Shown piece by piece: positions 1-8,717 of a stretch of 64,000 nucleotides of DNA (within the stretch, counting starts at the first letter, position 1; every line of letters starts with the position of its first letter). The notes under the pieces were generated by a model, which saw only the letters and a list, made by a program, of their open reading frames with translations, searched no databases and was not told where the DNA came from. Both the position numbers and the translations under genes were made by a program. The stretch lies in the NCBI RefSeq assembly GCF_006974105.1, contig NZ_CP036282.1, positions 744,001 through 808,000 of the forward strand. Direction: 5' to 3'. The DNA comes from Rhodoferax aquaticus (GTDB lineage Bacteria; Pseudomonadota; Gammaproteobacteria; Burkholderiales; Burkholderiaceae_C).

Positions 1-2025
1 ATCAAGCGTGCCCAAGAGCAGGGCCTGCCGCATTACCCGGTATTCACCCACAAGCACCACACCGATGTGTCTTACCTCGCCTGCGCCCACGCGCTCTTGG
101 CAGCGCCTGACGCCATCTACCCGCAGTTTGCTACGCACAACGCCGCCACTATTGCCGCCATTTTGCAAATGGCATCGCGGCCCGGTTTGAGCGTCGCCGG
201 GCCGTCCCAAGGCGCGAACACCCCCTCGGGGGGCAGCGACCCGCAAAGCGGTGGAGCGTGGGGGCCACGTTTCGAGTTGCAGCGCCTGCACGGCATGGGC
301 GAGGGCGTGTACCGCGAAGTACTGAAAAACCCGCTGATCGCCTGCCGCGTGTACGCCCCCGTCGGCGCGCACAAAGACCTGCTGGCCTACTTGGTGCGTC
401 GCCTGTTGGAAAACGGAGCGAACTCCAGCTTTGTGCACCAGTTGGCCGATGAGTCGGTGGGCATGGAAGAACTGCTCATTTCGCCGCTGCGCTTGGAGCC
501 TGATCCATCGCTGCCCCTGCCGCTGGAGCTGTTTGGTAGCGAGCGCAAAAACAGCGCTGGCTTAGACCTGACCGTGGCCACCATGCGTGCCCCCCTGCTG
601 GCCGCCTACCAAAGCACCCCAGTGCCGCCCGTTGCGGAGTTTGATGCCAAAAATGCCGCTGCCGCCCTTGCAGCAAGCGCAAGTAGCTATCAAATGTGGA
701 GCAAAACGCCTGTGGAGCAACGCGCTGCTGCCTTGCGGGCAACCGCAGACGCGATGGAAGCGCAACTCCCGTACTTCTGCGCACTCTTGGTGAAAGAAGC
801 TTTCAAGACCTGGGGCGACGCGGTGAGCGAGGTGCGTGAGGCGGTGGACTTTTTGCGCTACTACGCCAACGAGGCGCAGCGCATCATGGCGCCCGTCGCC
901 ATGCCCGGCCCCACCGGCGAGAGCAACGAGCTGCGCCTGATTGCGCGCGGCCCCTGGGTGTGCATCAGCCCGTGGAATTTCCCCCTGGCTATTTTTGCAG
1001 GCCAAGTGGCCGCAGCTTTGGTCACCGGCAATACCGTGCTGGCCAAGCCTGCGGAGCAGACGCCCGCCGTGGCGGCAGAAGCCGTCAAACTGTTCCATGC
1101 CGCCGGTGTGCCCGAAGGTGCGTTGCAGCTACTGCATGGCCCCGGCGAGACCGTGGGCGCAGCCTTGGTGGCAGCACCTGGCGTGGCCGGCGTGGTGTTC
1201 ACCGGCTCTACCCAAGTGGCCAAGATCATCAACCGCGCACTCGCCGCCAAAGACGGTCCCATCGTGCCCCTGATTGCCGAAACCGGTGGCATCAACGCCA
1301 TGGTGGTCGATAGCACCGCCTTGCCTGAGCAAGTGAGCGATGCCGTGGTGCAAAGCGCCTTCCGCAGCGCGGGCCAGCGCTGCTCCGCCTTGCGCTTGCT
1401 GTGCGTGCACAGCGAGATTGCCGACCACGTGATCGCCATGATCCAAGGTGCCGCCCAGGAGCTGGTGGCGGGTGACCCCGCGTTGCTGGCCACCGACGTG
1501 GGTCCTGTGATCGACGCCGAAGCCTACCAAGGCATTAACGGACACATTCAACGCCTGAAATCAGAGGCAAAAGTGCTGGTTGCGCCCGCAGATACTGCGC
1601 AATCAGCTAGCAAAGGTATAGCAAATCTGATTGCGCCCCACGCATTTGAAGTGGGCAGCATTGCCGATATGCGCAACGAAATCTTTGGCCCCGTGCTGCA
1701 CATCGTGCGCTGGAATGGTGACCCGGCCGACGTGATTGCCCAGATCAACGCCCTGGGCTACGGCTTGACCATTGGCATCCAAACCCGCATTGACTCCCGC
1801 GCCCAAGCGCTGGCCCGCGCGGCGCATGTGGGCAATGTGTACATCAACCGCAACCAAATCGGCGCCGTGGTGGGCGTGCAGCCTTTTGGCGGCGAAGGCC
1901 TCAGCGGCACCGGCCCCAAAGCTGGCGGTCCGCACTATCTGTACCGTTTCTGCGCCGAGCAAACCATCACGGTGAACACGACTGCGGCGGGTGGCAACGC
2001 GGCTTTGTTGGCAAGCATGCACTAG
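1..2025 (+). CDS. putA: Bifunctional proline dehydrogenase / P5C dehydrogenase PutA, 3' part (5' end outside window)
   Basis: The reading frame is open from base 1, so this is the C-terminal 674 codons of a protein that starts upstream. The first ~100 residues are the end of the proline dehydrogenase barrel (HTDVSYLACA, then LHGMGEGVY and RIYAPVG-like RVYAPVG). The rest is the aldehyde dehydrogenase that oxidises glutamate semialdehyde to glutamate: PWNFPLAIF, the general-base Glu in LIAETGG (codon 1279-1281) and the catalytic Cys in GQRCSALR (codon 1381-1383). The C-terminus GGEGLSGTGPKAGGP is typical of PutA. Three segments look inserted compared with the E. coli protein as I remember it: a GC-rich palindromic stretch at about 179-266 and two copies of a dispersed repeat at 647-696 and 1568-1625. 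All keep the frame, so the gene appears functional. Identification is very secure; the insertions are inference. Confidence 0.96.
   Translation: MKRAQEQGLPHYPVFTHKHHTDVSYLACAHALLAAPDAIYPQFATHNAATIAAILQMASRPGLSVAGPSQGANTPSGGSDPQSGGAWGPRFELQRLHGMGEGVYREVLKNPLIACRVYAPVGAHKDLLAYLVRRLLENGANSSFVHQLADESVGMEELLISPLRLEPDPSLPLPLELFGSERKNSAGLDLTVATMRAPLLAAYQSTPVPPVAEFDAKNAAAALAASASSYQMWSKTPVEQRAAALRATADAMEAQLPYFCALLVKEAFKTWGDAVSEVREAVDFLRYYANEAQRIMAPVAMPGPTGESNELRLIARGPWVCISPWNFPLAIFAGQVAAALVTGNTVLAKPAEQTPAVAAEAVKLFHAAGVPEGALQLLHGPGETVGAALVAAPGVAGVVFTGSTQVAKIINRALAAKDGPIVPLIAETGGINAMVVDSTALPEQVSDAVVQSAFRSAGQRCSALRLLCVHSEIADHVIAMIQGAAQELVAGDPALLATDVGPVIDAEAYQGINGHIQRLKSEAKVLVAPADTAQSASKGIANLIAPHAFEVGSIADMRNEIFGPVLHIVRWNGDPADVIAQINALGYGLTIGIQTRIDSRAQALARAAHVGNVYINRNQIGAVVGVQPFGGEGLSGTGPKAGGPHYLYRFCAEQTITVNTTAAGGNAALLASMH
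179..266 (+). repeat. GC-rich palindromic element embedded in frame in putA
   Basis: GGCCCGG (179-185) and CCGGGCC (197-203) form a 7-bp stem with an 11-base loop. CCCCCTCGGGGG follows at 221-232, then a run ending GTGGGGGCC. The encoded stretch is rich in Gly, Ser and Pro and replaces a much shorter loop between the last strands of the proline dehydrogenase barrel in PutA proteins I know. The bases resemble intergenic palindromic repeats that I remember as common in Comamonadaceae. I saw no second copy in this window, so membership in a repeat family is inference. Confidence 0.5.
647..696 (+). repeat. Dispersed ~50-bp repeat, copy A (in frame in putA)
   Basis: Matches the family core GCGCAAGCAGCTATCAAA with one change (GCGCAAGTAGCTATCAAA) and the usual 5' part AAAATGCC...GCC. 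It encodes an Ala/Ser-rich stretch around NAAAALAASASSYQ in the linker before the aldehyde dehydrogenase domain. Same orientation as the gene. Confidence 0.7.
1568..1625 (+). repeat. Dispersed ~50-bp repeat, copy B (in frame in putA)
   Basis: AAAAGTGC..GTTGCGCCCG..GATACTGCGCAATCAGCTAGCAAA matches, piece by piece, the copies at 18026, 54664 and 61118. It encodes VLVAPADTAQSAS, close to LLALVDTAQAAI encoded by copy F in gph, so B and F are read in the same frame and orientation. It sits in a surface-loop region of the aldehyde dehydrogenase domain. Confidence 0.7.
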
Positions 2026-2142
2026 GGACCTCAGACGCGGCCGCTCGCGCCGCTTGTTGTTTAGCCACTGCCCCCGTGTTTTCGCCATGCTACATTTGGT
2101 GTGGCGGCATAGGCTCTAAAAGGAAAATAAGGGGGCAGAGGC

Positions 2143-4143
2143 TTGGTACTGGGGGGCATTTTTTTTCGTAGCTGCTTAGGCCTTGGGCTAGCGTTCGCAA
2201 GCCTCGCGCTAGGCTTGCGCATTCAGTCACCGCTGCGTCAAGTGAACGCAGTAGCGGCTGGCATGTTGTTGTCCCTGGTCTTGTCTGGCTGCGGTTCGAC
2301 TGGACAACTCGCACAGTTGGCACACGAAGAAAGCCTGAACCGGGCTGAAGTCAATGCCCCCTTGCCGGGCGTGCAGCCCATACGGGCAACCCCCAGTGTG
2401 CCTTTGCGACGCCTTAGCAAAACGCCAACGGATACGCTAGAACCAGAGGCCTTTTCGACGGCACGTATCGGATTGTTTGCCTCTACCCGGTCGCAGGCGC
2501 ATCTGATGAAGCTGGGCGCAGACCCTACTACGGGCACCCGAATTTGGGAAAACTACCTGCGTGCCAGTGAGTTGCCCTACGTACGTCTGGCAAATGCCAG
2601 CGATCTTGCGCGATTAGTCCCCACTGCGTTGTTGATACTGCCTTCCGCCGTGGTGTTGAGCGAGACTGAGAAAGCAGCCATCCTTCAGTGGCGTAACCGT
2701 GGGGGCTCGGTGCTTTCGACTTGGCTCACAGGTACCCAGAGTGAAACCGGTGCAGATTTGGGTTATGGGTTCATGCGTGACGTACTGGACGTGGAGGTGG
2801 TTGGTACTACCCAAGATGAAGTGGACGACACTTTCATGATGGTGCATGGTGACGACCCCATTTCGCATACCTTGGCCGCAGGCACCCGGGTGTGGATGGA
2901 GCGTGTGCCCAAGCAGTTGCCATTGCGTCTTGTGGGCAAGCAAGAGGCAGCGCAGGTCATGAGCTGGGCGCGTAGCTACGATGCGCGCAAACCGTCTGGG
3001 CTGATCAGCTACAACGAGCGCCGCATGCCTTCGGGCAAGTATTCGCGCACGGTCACCCTGGGCTACCCAGAGCAAACCTGGTTGCGCTCTGATACCAAGC
3101 TGTTAAGGGCCTTAACTGGGGACATCTTTGCTTGGCTGCTGAGGCAGCCGCGGGTGTATCTGGGGGCATGGCCCTACCCCTACCAAAGCGGATTTTTGTT
3201 GGCGGTACAGGCTGCTGAACAGATGTCCGAGGGAGAGCTGCGCCTAGCCAAGGCAGTGCGTGAAATGGGAGGCCGGGCAACGTTTTATGTGCATGGTGGC
3301 AATGCGGATAAGGCGGTGCCCACCATCAAAAAAATACAAGCCTTAGGCCATGAAGTGGGTTACCTGGGCGACAGTTTTGAGCCTTTTACCGGGCAGACAG
3401 TTCCGCAGCAAGCGCAGCGCATGGATGCCATGCAGGGGCTGCTCTCTCAAGCTGGCATTCCTATGCCGCGCAGGGCGAGCTTTGCCGCCCCCCTAGATGC
3501 GTATGACGCAATTACCCAGCAACTTCTCAAAGATCGTCGGTTTGACAACTACATCGCTGGCATGGACGCAACTGAAAGTCGTCTCCCCACCCTGGTAGGT
3601 TGGCCGGACAACTGGACGACACCCTTGGTTGCTTTACCACGTACGATGCAAGGTCCCGAGGACAGAGCCGAGGCCGGCATGGAAGACTTTTTGGGAGGGC
3701 TTGATGTGTCGGTGCGCATGGGGGGGCTGTCGCTAGTGCGCATCCCTGCACAACCCCTGCTGGTGTCGAAGCAGCGCAAGCGCCTGTTGGACACCATGGC
3801 TGCGCTTCAGGACCGCGCGTGGATCGCATCTGCTAGCCAAGTGGCGCAGTGGTGGCGTAACCGGGCAGAAGTCGCGGTCAAGCTCGTGCCGCATCCCCAG
3901 GGCTTTTTGTTGACCGCCACGGTGACCGATACCGTCAATACCCAGGAGCCGCTAGCCATCTGGGTGACGCTCCCGCAACGCAACAGCCGGGTCAGGTTGC
4001 AGCCTGTTGCTAGCGATGAGCCGCCGCCGGCAGTGATGGCAGTGGACGCGATGCGGTCTGCACTGATTTTGCGAGCACCGCAGTCAGGCACCTACCAATG
4101 GATACTGTCTTTTGAGCAATCGACTGAGCATGAACACTTTTAG
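2143..4143 (+). CDS. Exported polysaccharide-deacetylase-like protein, probably a pseudoenzyme
   Basis: 666 aa from a TTG start; the true start is uncertain. The best export signal starts later, at TTG 2215 or GTG 2242, and leads into the lipobox LSGC (cysteine codon about 2290), so it is probably a lipoprotein. An N-terminal ~250-residue domain resembles the ThuA/GATase-like domain of the next gene, with matching phrases (LILPSAVVLSETEKAAI here, LILPTAVALDDAERAAI there). The C-terminal half has the NodB/polysaccharide deacetylase outline (GGRATFYVHGG, GHEVGYLGD), but the catalytic Asp motif is replaced by AVQAAEQMSEG and the second metal-binding His is lost (YLGD against YHAD). It overlaps the next gene, so the two are probably one operon. 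Role inferred: partner or scaffold for envelope polysaccharide modification. Confidence 0.7.
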   Translation: MVLGGIFFRSCLGLGLAFASLALGLRIQSPLRQVNAVAAGMLLSLVLSGCGSTGQLAQLAHEESLNRAEVNAPLPGVQPIRATPSVPLRRLSKTPTDTLEPEAFSTARIGLFASTRSQAHLMKLGADPTTGTRIWENYLRASELPYVRLANASDLARLVPTALLILPSAVVLSETEKAAILQWRNRGGSVLSTWLTGTQSETGADLGYGFMRDVLDVEVVGTTQDEVDDTFMMVHGDDPISHTLAAGTRVWMERVPKQLPLRLVGKQEAAQVMSWARSYDARKPSGLISYNERRMPSGKYSRTVTLGYPEQTWLRSDTKLLRALTGDIFAWLLRQPRVYLGAWPYPYQSGFLLAVQAAEQMSEGELRLAKAVREMGGRATFYVHGGNADKAVPTIKKIQALGHEVGYLGDSFEPFTGQTVPQQAQRMDAMQGLLSQAGIPMPRRASFAAPLDAYDAITQQLLKDRRFDNYIAGMDATESRLPTLVGWPDNWTTPLVALPRTMQGPEDRAEAGMEDFLGGLDVSVRMGGLSLVRIPAQPLLVSKQRKRLLDTMAALQDRAWIASASQVAQWWRNRAEVAVKLVPHPQGFLLTATVTDTVNTQEPLAIWVTLPQRNSRVRLQPVASDEPPPAVMAVDAMRSALILRAPQSGTYQWILSFEQSTEHEHF

Positions 4144-5920
4144 TCTGCACATGCGGCGTATATCGTGGGGCGTCGGGGTACGGGGGTGGCTGCGCCCATT
4201 GTTACTGGCCGGGCTGTGCTGCGTGGGGGCTATCGCCGGTGCACAAGATGCTGAACCAGACGGTGGCTTGATTTATTTCTACATGAGCCCCACCACGGAC
4301 CAGTACATGGCCTCACAGCGTGTGTCCTATGAGCGTGCGATCAAACGCTGGCTCCCCTATTTGCAACGGTATGGTGAACATGCCCGGCATGTCAGTCGGG
4401 AGGAACTCATCGCTGGGTTGGGAGACGGCGTTTTGATCTTGCCTACAGCGGTCGCGCTAGACGATGCTGAGCGGGCGGCCATCACCAAGTTTGCTGCACA
4501 AGGGGGTAGTCTTTTAGGTAGCGGCTTGGTGGGGACCCGAGACAAAGCGGGGCAGTTCGTAGGATTTGATTTTCTGCACAGCACGTTTCGGGTTCGTAGC
4601 CATGGCTTTTTCCCCATGAGTGACGACACTTTCTTTATGCCTTTTGGCGATGGGCCGGTGACTTGGCCTGTACCCGCAGCCAGGCGCATGCCCATCGTCA
4701 CGGGTAAAGATACTTTGCTGCGCATTAGCTCTCCCAATGAAGCCGCTGTGGTGATGGATTGGTCACGCAATATGCAAACAGAGCCGCATAGCGTGATGGC
4801 CTTTGACGAAACAGGCAAGACCCGGGTTGCGTATTTTTCTGTGCCCGACAGTGCGTGGTTTTATGGCAAAGATGCCATGTTGGTGTTCGACGCTACCTTG
4901 GCGTGGTTGCGGCGGCAACCACAAGCCTACAAAGCGGCCTGGCCGCAAGGGTATGTGGCATCGCACCTGATTGAAATGGACACGGAGGACAAGTTTTTCT
5001 CCGCGCCAAGTTTTGCTGCGCACTTGGAAAGCGAGGGATTCAAAGGCACGTTCTACAGCCTGACCTCTGAGGCTGTGCGTGTCCCAGAGGTGGTGCGTGA
5101 CCTCATCAACCGCGGACATGAGATTGCATACCATGCGGACGTGCATTTCGGGTTCAGGGGAGACCCCTCGGCCGAGCAGGAACTGCGCATACGCTTTATG
5201 AAGCAGCAGATGCAAGAGATCCTAGGCGAACGTGCCAAAGAAGCCACAGGCTTTCGCGCACCGACGGAGTCGTATGACAAAACCACAGAGATGTTGCTGC
5301 GCAAACATGGCCTCTTGCACCACGCGGCCGACGAAAGCGCGCATGAAGATCGGCTGCCGTTTTTTTCCGTCTCAGAGCCCGGTGTTCCGCCAGACCAAGC
5401 CTTGGTTGTTTTGCCGCGCACCCAGTTAGATGATGTGAGTTTTATGGATATGAAGCTCACCCCTGCGCAGGTTCAAACCATTCTGAACTACGACTTGGAC
5501 CTCACCGTACGCAGTGGTTCTCTGGGTCTTTTGTCGGTGCACTCGCAAAACTATGTAGAAGGCGGTTTGATGCTGCGCACGATGGGCGACTATGTGCGCA
5601 AGGTGGCAAGTTATCGCGACCGTCTTTGGGTTGCGCGGGGAGACGAGATTGCACGCTGGTGGCGCCAGCGAGAGGCTGTGCAGGTCGATCAGCATTGGAC
5701 CGTAAGCGGGCTGCAAATCCATCTGAAAAACAACAGCCCCAGGTCAGTGGATGGGCTCACCGTGTTCGTCACATTGCCCAGCAAGCACGCACCGATGCGG
5801 GTGCTGGCTAAGCCCGCAAGCGCCCAGGTGCGTACCAAGTCGATTGATGCGTTCCGCACGGCCTTGGTGTTTGATCGTTTGCCCACGGGCGACACTCAGC
5901 TGCGAGTGACATTTCCCTAA
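4130..5920 (+). CDS. Exported polysaccharide deacetylase family protein
   Basis: 596 aa from ATG 4130, which overlaps the end of the upstream paralogue; ATG 4151 (MRRISWG) is an alternative and directly precedes a signal peptide ending near AGAQDAEP. The N-terminal domain (~35-260) is shared with the upstream protein. The deacetylase domain keeps the expected features: an acidic metal/base motif EMDTED (Asp near residue 284), the His motif GHEIAYHADVH (His near 330, 335 and 339), and GFRAPTESYD as the RxP motif. It likely removes acetyl groups from an extracellular or cell-wall polysaccharide. No glycosyltransferase lies beside it, so the substrate is unknown. The family call is good; activity is inferred from the motifs. 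Confidence 0.8.
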   Translation: MNTFSLHMRRISWGVGVRGWLRPLLLAGLCCVGAIAGAQDAEPDGGLIYFYMSPTTDQYMASQRVSYERAIKRWLPYLQRYGEHARHVSREELIAGLGDGVLILPTAVALDDAERAAITKFAAQGGSLLGSGLVGTRDKAGQFVGFDFLHSTFRVRSHGFFPMSDDTFFMPFGDGPVTWPVPAARRMPIVTGKDTLLRISSPNEAAVVMDWSRNMQTEPHSVMAFDETGKTRVAYFSVPDSAWFYGKDAMLVFDATLAWLRRQPQAYKAAWPQGYVASHLIEMDTEDKFFSAPSFAAHLESEGFKGTFYSLTSEAVRVPEVVRDLINRGHEIAYHADVHFGFRGDPSAEQELRIRFMKQQMQEILGERAKEATGFRAPTESYDKTTEMLLRKHGLLHHAADESAHEDRLPFFSVSEPGVPPDQALVVLPRTQLDDVSFMDMKLTPAQVQTILNYDLDLTVRSGSLGLLSVHSQNYVEGGLMLRTMGDYVRKVASYRDRLWVARGDEIARWWRQREAVQVDQHWTVSGLQIHLKNNSPRSVDGLTVFVTLPSKHAPMRVLAKPASAQVRTKSIDAFRTALVFDRLPTGDTQLRVTFP

Positions 5921-5939
5921 ATGGGCGTAGAAAATCGCT

Positions 5940-6848
5940 TCACTGCGTGGGTCTCAACAGGGCTTTGGCCGCCAGTTTGACGGCAGCCGTCAGACCTTGG
6001 GTCAGACTTGGCTCGCGCACCCAGTGGTGCCAGTACAAGGCCACGTCCACCGCGCTGCCGGGCAGCAGTTCTTGCAGGGGCAGTGCGTTGGCCCGGGCTT
6101 GCAAGTGCAAATCAGACACCATGCCCCAGCCCATGCCGTGGGCCAAGGCGCTCTCAAACGCATCGACCGCAGGTACAAAGTGGCGAGGGTATTGGGGGGA
6201 ATGCAGCCCGAGGTGCTGCGCCAAAAACGCATCTTGCAGGCCATCTTTGCGGTTGAAGATGACCGCTGGTGTGCGCAGCAACTGGTGGGGTACCAAGGCA
6301 CCCTTGGCGTTGTGGCATTGCGCTACCAGGCTAGGTGCGCCTACGCAGCGGTAACGCATCACCCCTAGAGGCTCTGCCAGGCAGCCACGCATGGCCTGTG
6401 ACTGGGTGCTGATGCAGGCGGCCACGTCGCCACTTGTCAAAGCTTCATGGGTGTGTTCTTGGTCATCAATGACCACGTCGAGCACGATATGGTGCTGGGC
6501 CAAAGCATTGGCAATGCCGGGCAGGAACCAACTGGACAAGGAGTCGCCGTTGACCGCCACAGCAATGCGGTGCCATTGGGGTGATGTGTCGGCTTGGGGG
6601 ACATCGCCGTTGCGCAGGTCCGCCTCCATCATGCGGAGCTGATGGACATGCGCAAGCAGGCGTTGGCCCGCTGCGGTTGCGCGCACCGTTTTTCCGCGCA
6701 CCAATAAGCGTTGACCGTAGTGTGTCTCCAGCGCTTTGATGCGCAAGGAAACCGCCCCCAGAGTGAGGTTGAGCTGTGCGGCTGCGGCACCGAACTGTCC
6801 GTGCTCCAGCACGGCGGCAAAGGCCAGCAACTGTTTGGTATCTAGCAT
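5940..6848 (-). CDS. argP: LysR-family regulator ArgP (IciA)
   Basis: 302 aa from ATG 6848 (MLDTKQLLAFAAVLEHGQF); a longer frame to 6872 exists, but MLD is the usual family start. N-terminal winged helix (FGAAAAQLNLTLGAVSLRIKALE, cf. ArgP) followed by a periplasmic-binding-like effector domain. ArgP proteins sense lysine and arginine and activate basic-amino-acid export. It is transcribed divergently from lysE across a 120-bp region, the classic layout of a regulator and its target exporter. Assignment is strong from the sequence start and the context. Confidence 0.88.
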   Translation of the reverse strand: MLDTKQLLAFAAVLEHGQFGAAAAQLNLTLGAVSLRIKALETHYGQRLLVRGKTVRATAAGQRLLAHVHQLRMMEADLRNGDVPQADTSPQWHRIAVAVNGDSLSSWFLPGIANALAQHHIVLDVVIDDQEHTHEALTSGDVAACISTQSQAMRGCLAEPLGVMRYRCVGAPSLVAQCHNAKGALVPHQLLRTPAVIFNRKDGLQDAFLAQHLGLHSPQYPRHFVPAVDAFESALAHGMGWGMVSDLHLQARANALPLQELLPGSAVDVALYWHHWVREPSLTQGLTAAVKLAAKALLRPTQ

Positions 6849-6968
6849 GGGCGTGGGTTTAAAAATATTCAACGAAGTCTAGTTATATTTAAATGATTTC
6901 TCAATCCTTGGAATTTCGCGCATAGTCACCGTGTTTCAAAGTTCTGAGTCACTTGCTGCTTTCATCCC
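6849..6968. promoter_or_regulatory. argP-lysE divergent control region
   Basis: 120-bp AT-rich gap between the two divergent genes (for example TTAAAAATATTC and TTATATTTAAATGATTT). Promoters for both genes and the ArgP binding site must lie here. No clean inverted repeat was found by eye. Confidence 0.5.
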
Positions 6969-7631
6969 ATGTCTAATTTGTCTGTACTGATGCCCATGGC
7001 CCCTGCGTTCAACGCGGGCTTTGCCTTGAGTTTGTCTCTCATCATGGCTCTCGGCGCCCAAAACGCACACGTTATTCGCATGGGCTTGCAGGGGCAGCAC
7101 GTGCTGCTGACCGTGGCCGTGTGTGTGGTGTCTGATGTTCTGCTCATTGCCATCGGCGTGTTTGGCCTCGCCCAGCTAGGGGGCTTGTCACCGGTGCTGA
7201 AAACTGGGTTGGTGTTGGGCGGCATTGTGTTCTTGGTGGTGTATGGTCGCCAAGCCTTCATGCGGTTTTGGGCGGGCCAGGCGACTGTCAATGCACTGAA
7301 TTTAGGCGCAAGTGTTGGCGCAATGAGCCGTGCGCAGGCCACATTGGCAGCCTTGGCCTTTGCCTGGCTGAACCCCCACGCCTGGCTGGATACAGCGGTG
7401 CTGATTGGGTCTGCCTCTCTCGCGTGGGGGCAGCCTGGCCATGCCGCATTTGGCGCAGGGGCTGCAACCGGCTCAGCAGTATGGTTTGCGCTGCTGGGGG
7501 TCAGTGTCTTTTGGTTGGGCCAGCGCCTCAACAGCCCTGCCATTTGGCGGGCCCTGGATGGCTTGGTGGCGCTGATGATGTGGGGAACCGCAGCAGTCCT
7601 GGCCTGGGGGCTCATACACGGTCCAGCGTAA
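6969..7631 (+). CDS. lysE: LysE/ArgO-family basic amino acid exporter
   Basis: 220 aa integral membrane protein with about six hydrophobic segments. The signature GAQNAHVIRMGLQG near the N-terminus is the GAQN(A)xVLRxGL motif of LysE/ArgO, and LNPHAWLDTAVLIGS matches the second conserved block (NPxxxLD). It exports lysine and/or arginine out of the cytoplasm, relieving accumulation from peptides or proline/arginine catabolism. Divergent argP supports the assignment. Whether lysine or arginine is preferred cannot be read from the sequence. Confidence 0.9.
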   Translation: MSNLSVLMPMAPAFNAGFALSLSLIMALGAQNAHVIRMGLQGQHVLLTVAVCVVSDVLLIAIGVFGLAQLGGLSPVLKTGLVLGGIVFLVVYGRQAFMRFWAGQATVNALNLGASVGAMSRAQATLAALAFAWLNPHAWLDTAVLIGSASLAWGQPGHAAFGAGAATGSAVWFALLGVSVFWLGQRLNSPAIWRALDGLVALMMWGTAAVLAWGLIHGPA

Positions 7632-7794
7632 GGGGCGGTTGTAAGCCCCAGGGTGGCCGTGCGGCATTCGCGCGGTTTGTAAGCTTGCTGAGACATGGCC
7701 GTGGCATAGTGCGGGTTCCTGCACACACATGGTCCATGGGCAGCCCATTCTGGCCATGGCGTGTGCCCCTGAAGTCACAGCTAAGGAGCAAGGT

Positions 7795-8709
7795 TTGCGA
7801 ACACGGCAATGGTGGGTTCGGCTGGTCTTTGTGTTGTTCAGCGCCAGTGCCGGCGCTGCTGAACCCATGCGCTATGTCTACCCGCCACCCGAGGGCGGGT
7901 CGGACCAGCGTCTGGTCTACTACTGGGAGTTGCTGGAGGCTGCCCTCAAAGTTACGTCTGGCAAGTGGGGGCCGTATACCTTGGCGATCAGCCCGGTGCT
8001 CATGAATGCAGACCGGTCTCAAATCCTGCTTTCTAACTCCACCGAAATTACGCTTTTGGTGCGTACCACTAGCGCGGAGCGTGAGCGTGTGCTCCTGCCA
8101 GTGCGTATCCCCTTGGACAAAGGATTAACGGGCTATCGCCTGTTTTTGATCCAACAAAACACCCAAGAGGCGCTGAACGCGGTGCGCACTTTGGATGACC
8201 TGAAGCCTTACCGGATTGGCCAGGGCGTTGCATGGGTCGATGCCGAAATTCTGCGCAATGCCGGGCTTACGGTGGAGACCGGTAGCAGCTACGAGTCTCT
8301 TTTCAAAATGCTGGCGGTAGGCCGTTTTGAGCTGTTTTCTCGGGGTGTGAATGAGATTGGGAAAGAACAGCGGGAGCATCAGCCCAAGTACCCGGAGATG
8401 GTGGTTGAAAAGTCGCTGATGCTGCATTACCCATTGCCCCGATACTTTTTTTTCTCGCGCACGCCACAGGGGGAGCGGCTGGCCCAGCGGGTTGCCGAGG
8501 GACTTGAAAAGCTGCGCCAAAGCGGTGAGTTCGATCGTCGCTACCAAGGGTTCAAGCGCGCGATGCTGGCCGATCTCAACCTCTCGGGGCGGCGGCTCTT
8601 TCGAATCCCCAATCCAACCCTGCCTGCCGATACGCCATTGGCCGACACCCGCTTGTGGGATGACCTAGCGCAAGAGCTAAAGGCGACTAAGACCAACCCT
8701 GCGCAATAG
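7795..8709 (+). CDS. Periplasmic substrate-binding-like protein (SBP family 3 fold)
   Basis: 304 aa from TTG 7795, chosen because AAGGAG lies six bases upstream and the product then starts with RTRQWWVRLVFVLFSASAGA, a clean signal peptide cut before AEPM; an upstream ATG at 7729 would put an unlikely 22-residue leader in front. The mature protein has the two-lobed binding-protein pattern (YRIGQGVAWVDAEIL, GSSYESLFKMLAVGRFELFSRG, EKLRQSGEFDRRYQGF). No ABC permease or ATPase is adjacent, so it is either an orphan binding protein or a sensor-type protein. Ligand unknown. Confidence 0.65.
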   Translation: MRTRQWWVRLVFVLFSASAGAAEPMRYVYPPPEGGSDQRLVYYWELLEAALKVTSGKWGPYTLAISPVLMNADRSQILLSNSTEITLLVRTTSAERERVLLPVRIPLDKGLTGYRLFLIQQNTQEALNAVRTLDDLKPYRIGQGVAWVDAEILRNAGLTVETGSSYESLFKMLAVGRFELFSRGVNEIGKEQREHQPKYPEMVVEKSLMLHYPLPRYFFFSRTPQGERLAQRVAEGLEKLRQSGEFDRRYQGFKRAMLADLNLSGRRLFRIPNPTLPADTPLADTRLWDDLAQELKATKTNPAQ

Positions 8710-8717
8710 CACCCTGA

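Noticed and set aside
7268..8005. 245-codon plus-strand ORF overlapping lysE and the binding-protein gene
   Set aside because: It is in another frame of two well-supported genes and has Trp/Arg/Cys-rich, non-protein-like composition.
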